6,696 nucleotides of DNA from Blastocatellia bacterium. GTDB lineage: Bacteria; Acidobacteriota; Blastocatellia; Pyrinomonadales; Pyrinomonadaceae. The translations under genes were made by a program, and so were the position numbers. Location: NCBI GenBank assembly GCA_013695495.1, contig JACDAK010000153.1, forward strand, positions 1 through 6,696, given 5' to 3'. A model generated the notes under the pieces. That model did no database searches and was not told the origin of the DNA. It worked only from the letters and a program-made list of their open reading frames with translations. Below, piece after piece: positions 6,135-6,696 of this stretch (its first letter is position 1; each line of letters starts with the position of its first letter).

Positions 6135-6696
6135 TTATCGCTGGGCGATGGTGTCCGCTACCAGCTTATCGAGCTGCTGCTGAATCGCATCGTCGAAGCC
6201 GACGATCTTTTCGACGAACTTGCCCGATCGGTCGAAGATCGCCGTCTGCGGGATCGCCGATTCGTCACCGAAGATGAAACGCGTGAGTTCATCTTCAGGC
6301 GTAGCGAGTGGATAAGTGATCTGCAGCTTTTCGACGAACTCAGGTACCTTGGGCCTGTCTTCGGCACCTCCGACATGAAGGCCGATCACCTGCAGATCGT
6401 CGCCGTATTTTGCCTGAAGCTCAAGCAGATGCGGGATCTCTTCGATGCAAGGCGGGCAGTACGTGGCCCAGAAATCGAGGATGACTACCTTTCCGCTGAA
6501 GTCCTTTAGCTTCTGCACTTTCCCGTCAAATGTCGTCCAGTTCATTTCTGCCAGCGGCTTCCAGGCCGTACGCGGTGCGTCTTTAGTATCTTTATCGTTT
6601 ATGGAGATCGGCCTTTCGCCGACCGTCACGGGCGCGGCAGCGGGCCGGCAACCGATAGAGACGAGCGTGAACATTAAAAGGAAAGCGGGAAAAATT
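6135..6696 (-). CDS. TlpA/ResA-like thioredoxin-fold lipoprotein (5' partial)
   Basis: This is a membrane-anchored thiol-disulfide oxidoreductase of the TlpA/ResA (AhpC/TSA-Redoxin) type, expected to act outside the cytoplasmic membrane, for example in reducing cysteines during cytochrome c maturation or in protein disulfide handling. Numbering from the ATG at 6674, the redox motif is WATYCPPC (69-76, Cys73 and Cys76) at the start of the first helix, and IPQTAIFD (141-148) holds the cis-proline (Pro142). An insertion between these parts of the fold, as in TlpA-like proteins, is plausible. The ATG at 6674 leaves only eight residues before the lipobox-like VSIGC, too short for a signal peptide. 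The same frame stays open to the window edge and reads IFPAFLL just before it, so the real start lies outside and the hydrophobic segment is a lipoprotein signal. The gene leads a tight group with the Nudix gene. Its exact partner is unknown. Confidence 0.9.
   Translation of the reverse strand, partial: IFPAFLLMFTLVSIGCRPAAAPVTVGERPISINDKDTKDAPRTAWKPLAEMNWTTFDGKVQKLKDFSGKVVILDFWATYCPPCIEEIPHLLELQAKYGDDLQVIGLHVGGAEDRPKVPEFVEKLQITYPLATPEDELTRFIFGDESAIPQTAIFDRSGKFVEKIVGFDDAIQQQLDKLVADTIAQR

Noticed and set aside
6207..6340. Direct repeat of CTTTTCGACGAACT at 6207-6220 and 6327-6340
   Set aside because: Both copies are in the same codon frame of the thioredoxin-like gene and encode the same FVEK stretch, 120 bases apart. 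It is most simply a coincidence of similar coding.

Overview
This window shows seven protein-coding genes in two convergent blocks and no RNA genes, insertion sequences, CRISPR arrays or long repeats. Three genes run on the plus strand (about 1-2137) and four on the minus strand (2198-6696), meeting at a 60-base convergent gap. The two outermost genes are cut by the window edges. The DNA is moderately GC-rich and densely packed; no gap reaches 300 bases. Overall it looks like ordinary chromosomal housekeeping DNA of a free-living, probably Gram-negative-type heterotroph. The mix of protein types and the absence of Shine-Dalgarno sequences make me suspect Acidobacteriota (Blastocatellia-like), but nothing here fixes the taxon, and this is only an impression.

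Plus strand: the C-terminal part of a radical SAM enzyme with a SPASM-like cysteine-rich tail (3-707); an unrecognised Lys/Ala-rich, largely disordered basic protein (789-1517); and, 14 bases later, an NADPH-dependent FMN reductase-type flavoprotein (1532-2137). The last two could share a transcript.

Minus strand, in transcription order: a TlpA/ResA-like thioredoxin-fold lipoprotein whose true start lies outside the window (6696-6135); a Nudix hydrolase only 2 bases after it (6132-5659); a GH15 glucoamylase/trehalase-like enzyme 15 bases further on (5643-3709); and, after 62 bases, pyruvate kinase (3646-2198). The tight spacing of the first three suggests an operon. GH15 would release glucose from an alpha-glucan or trehalose in the cytoplasm, and pyruvate kinase completes glycolysis, so the pair fits storage-carbohydrate use. 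The Nudix and TlpA genes have no obvious metabolic link to it.

I found no convincing new biological system. The points most worth a second look are the unknown basic protein, the lack of Shine-Dalgarno sequences with TANNNT hexamers 6-7 bases before two start codons (possible leaderless mRNAs), the K+-independent-type residues in pyruvate kinase, and the cysteine spacing of the radical SAM protein.
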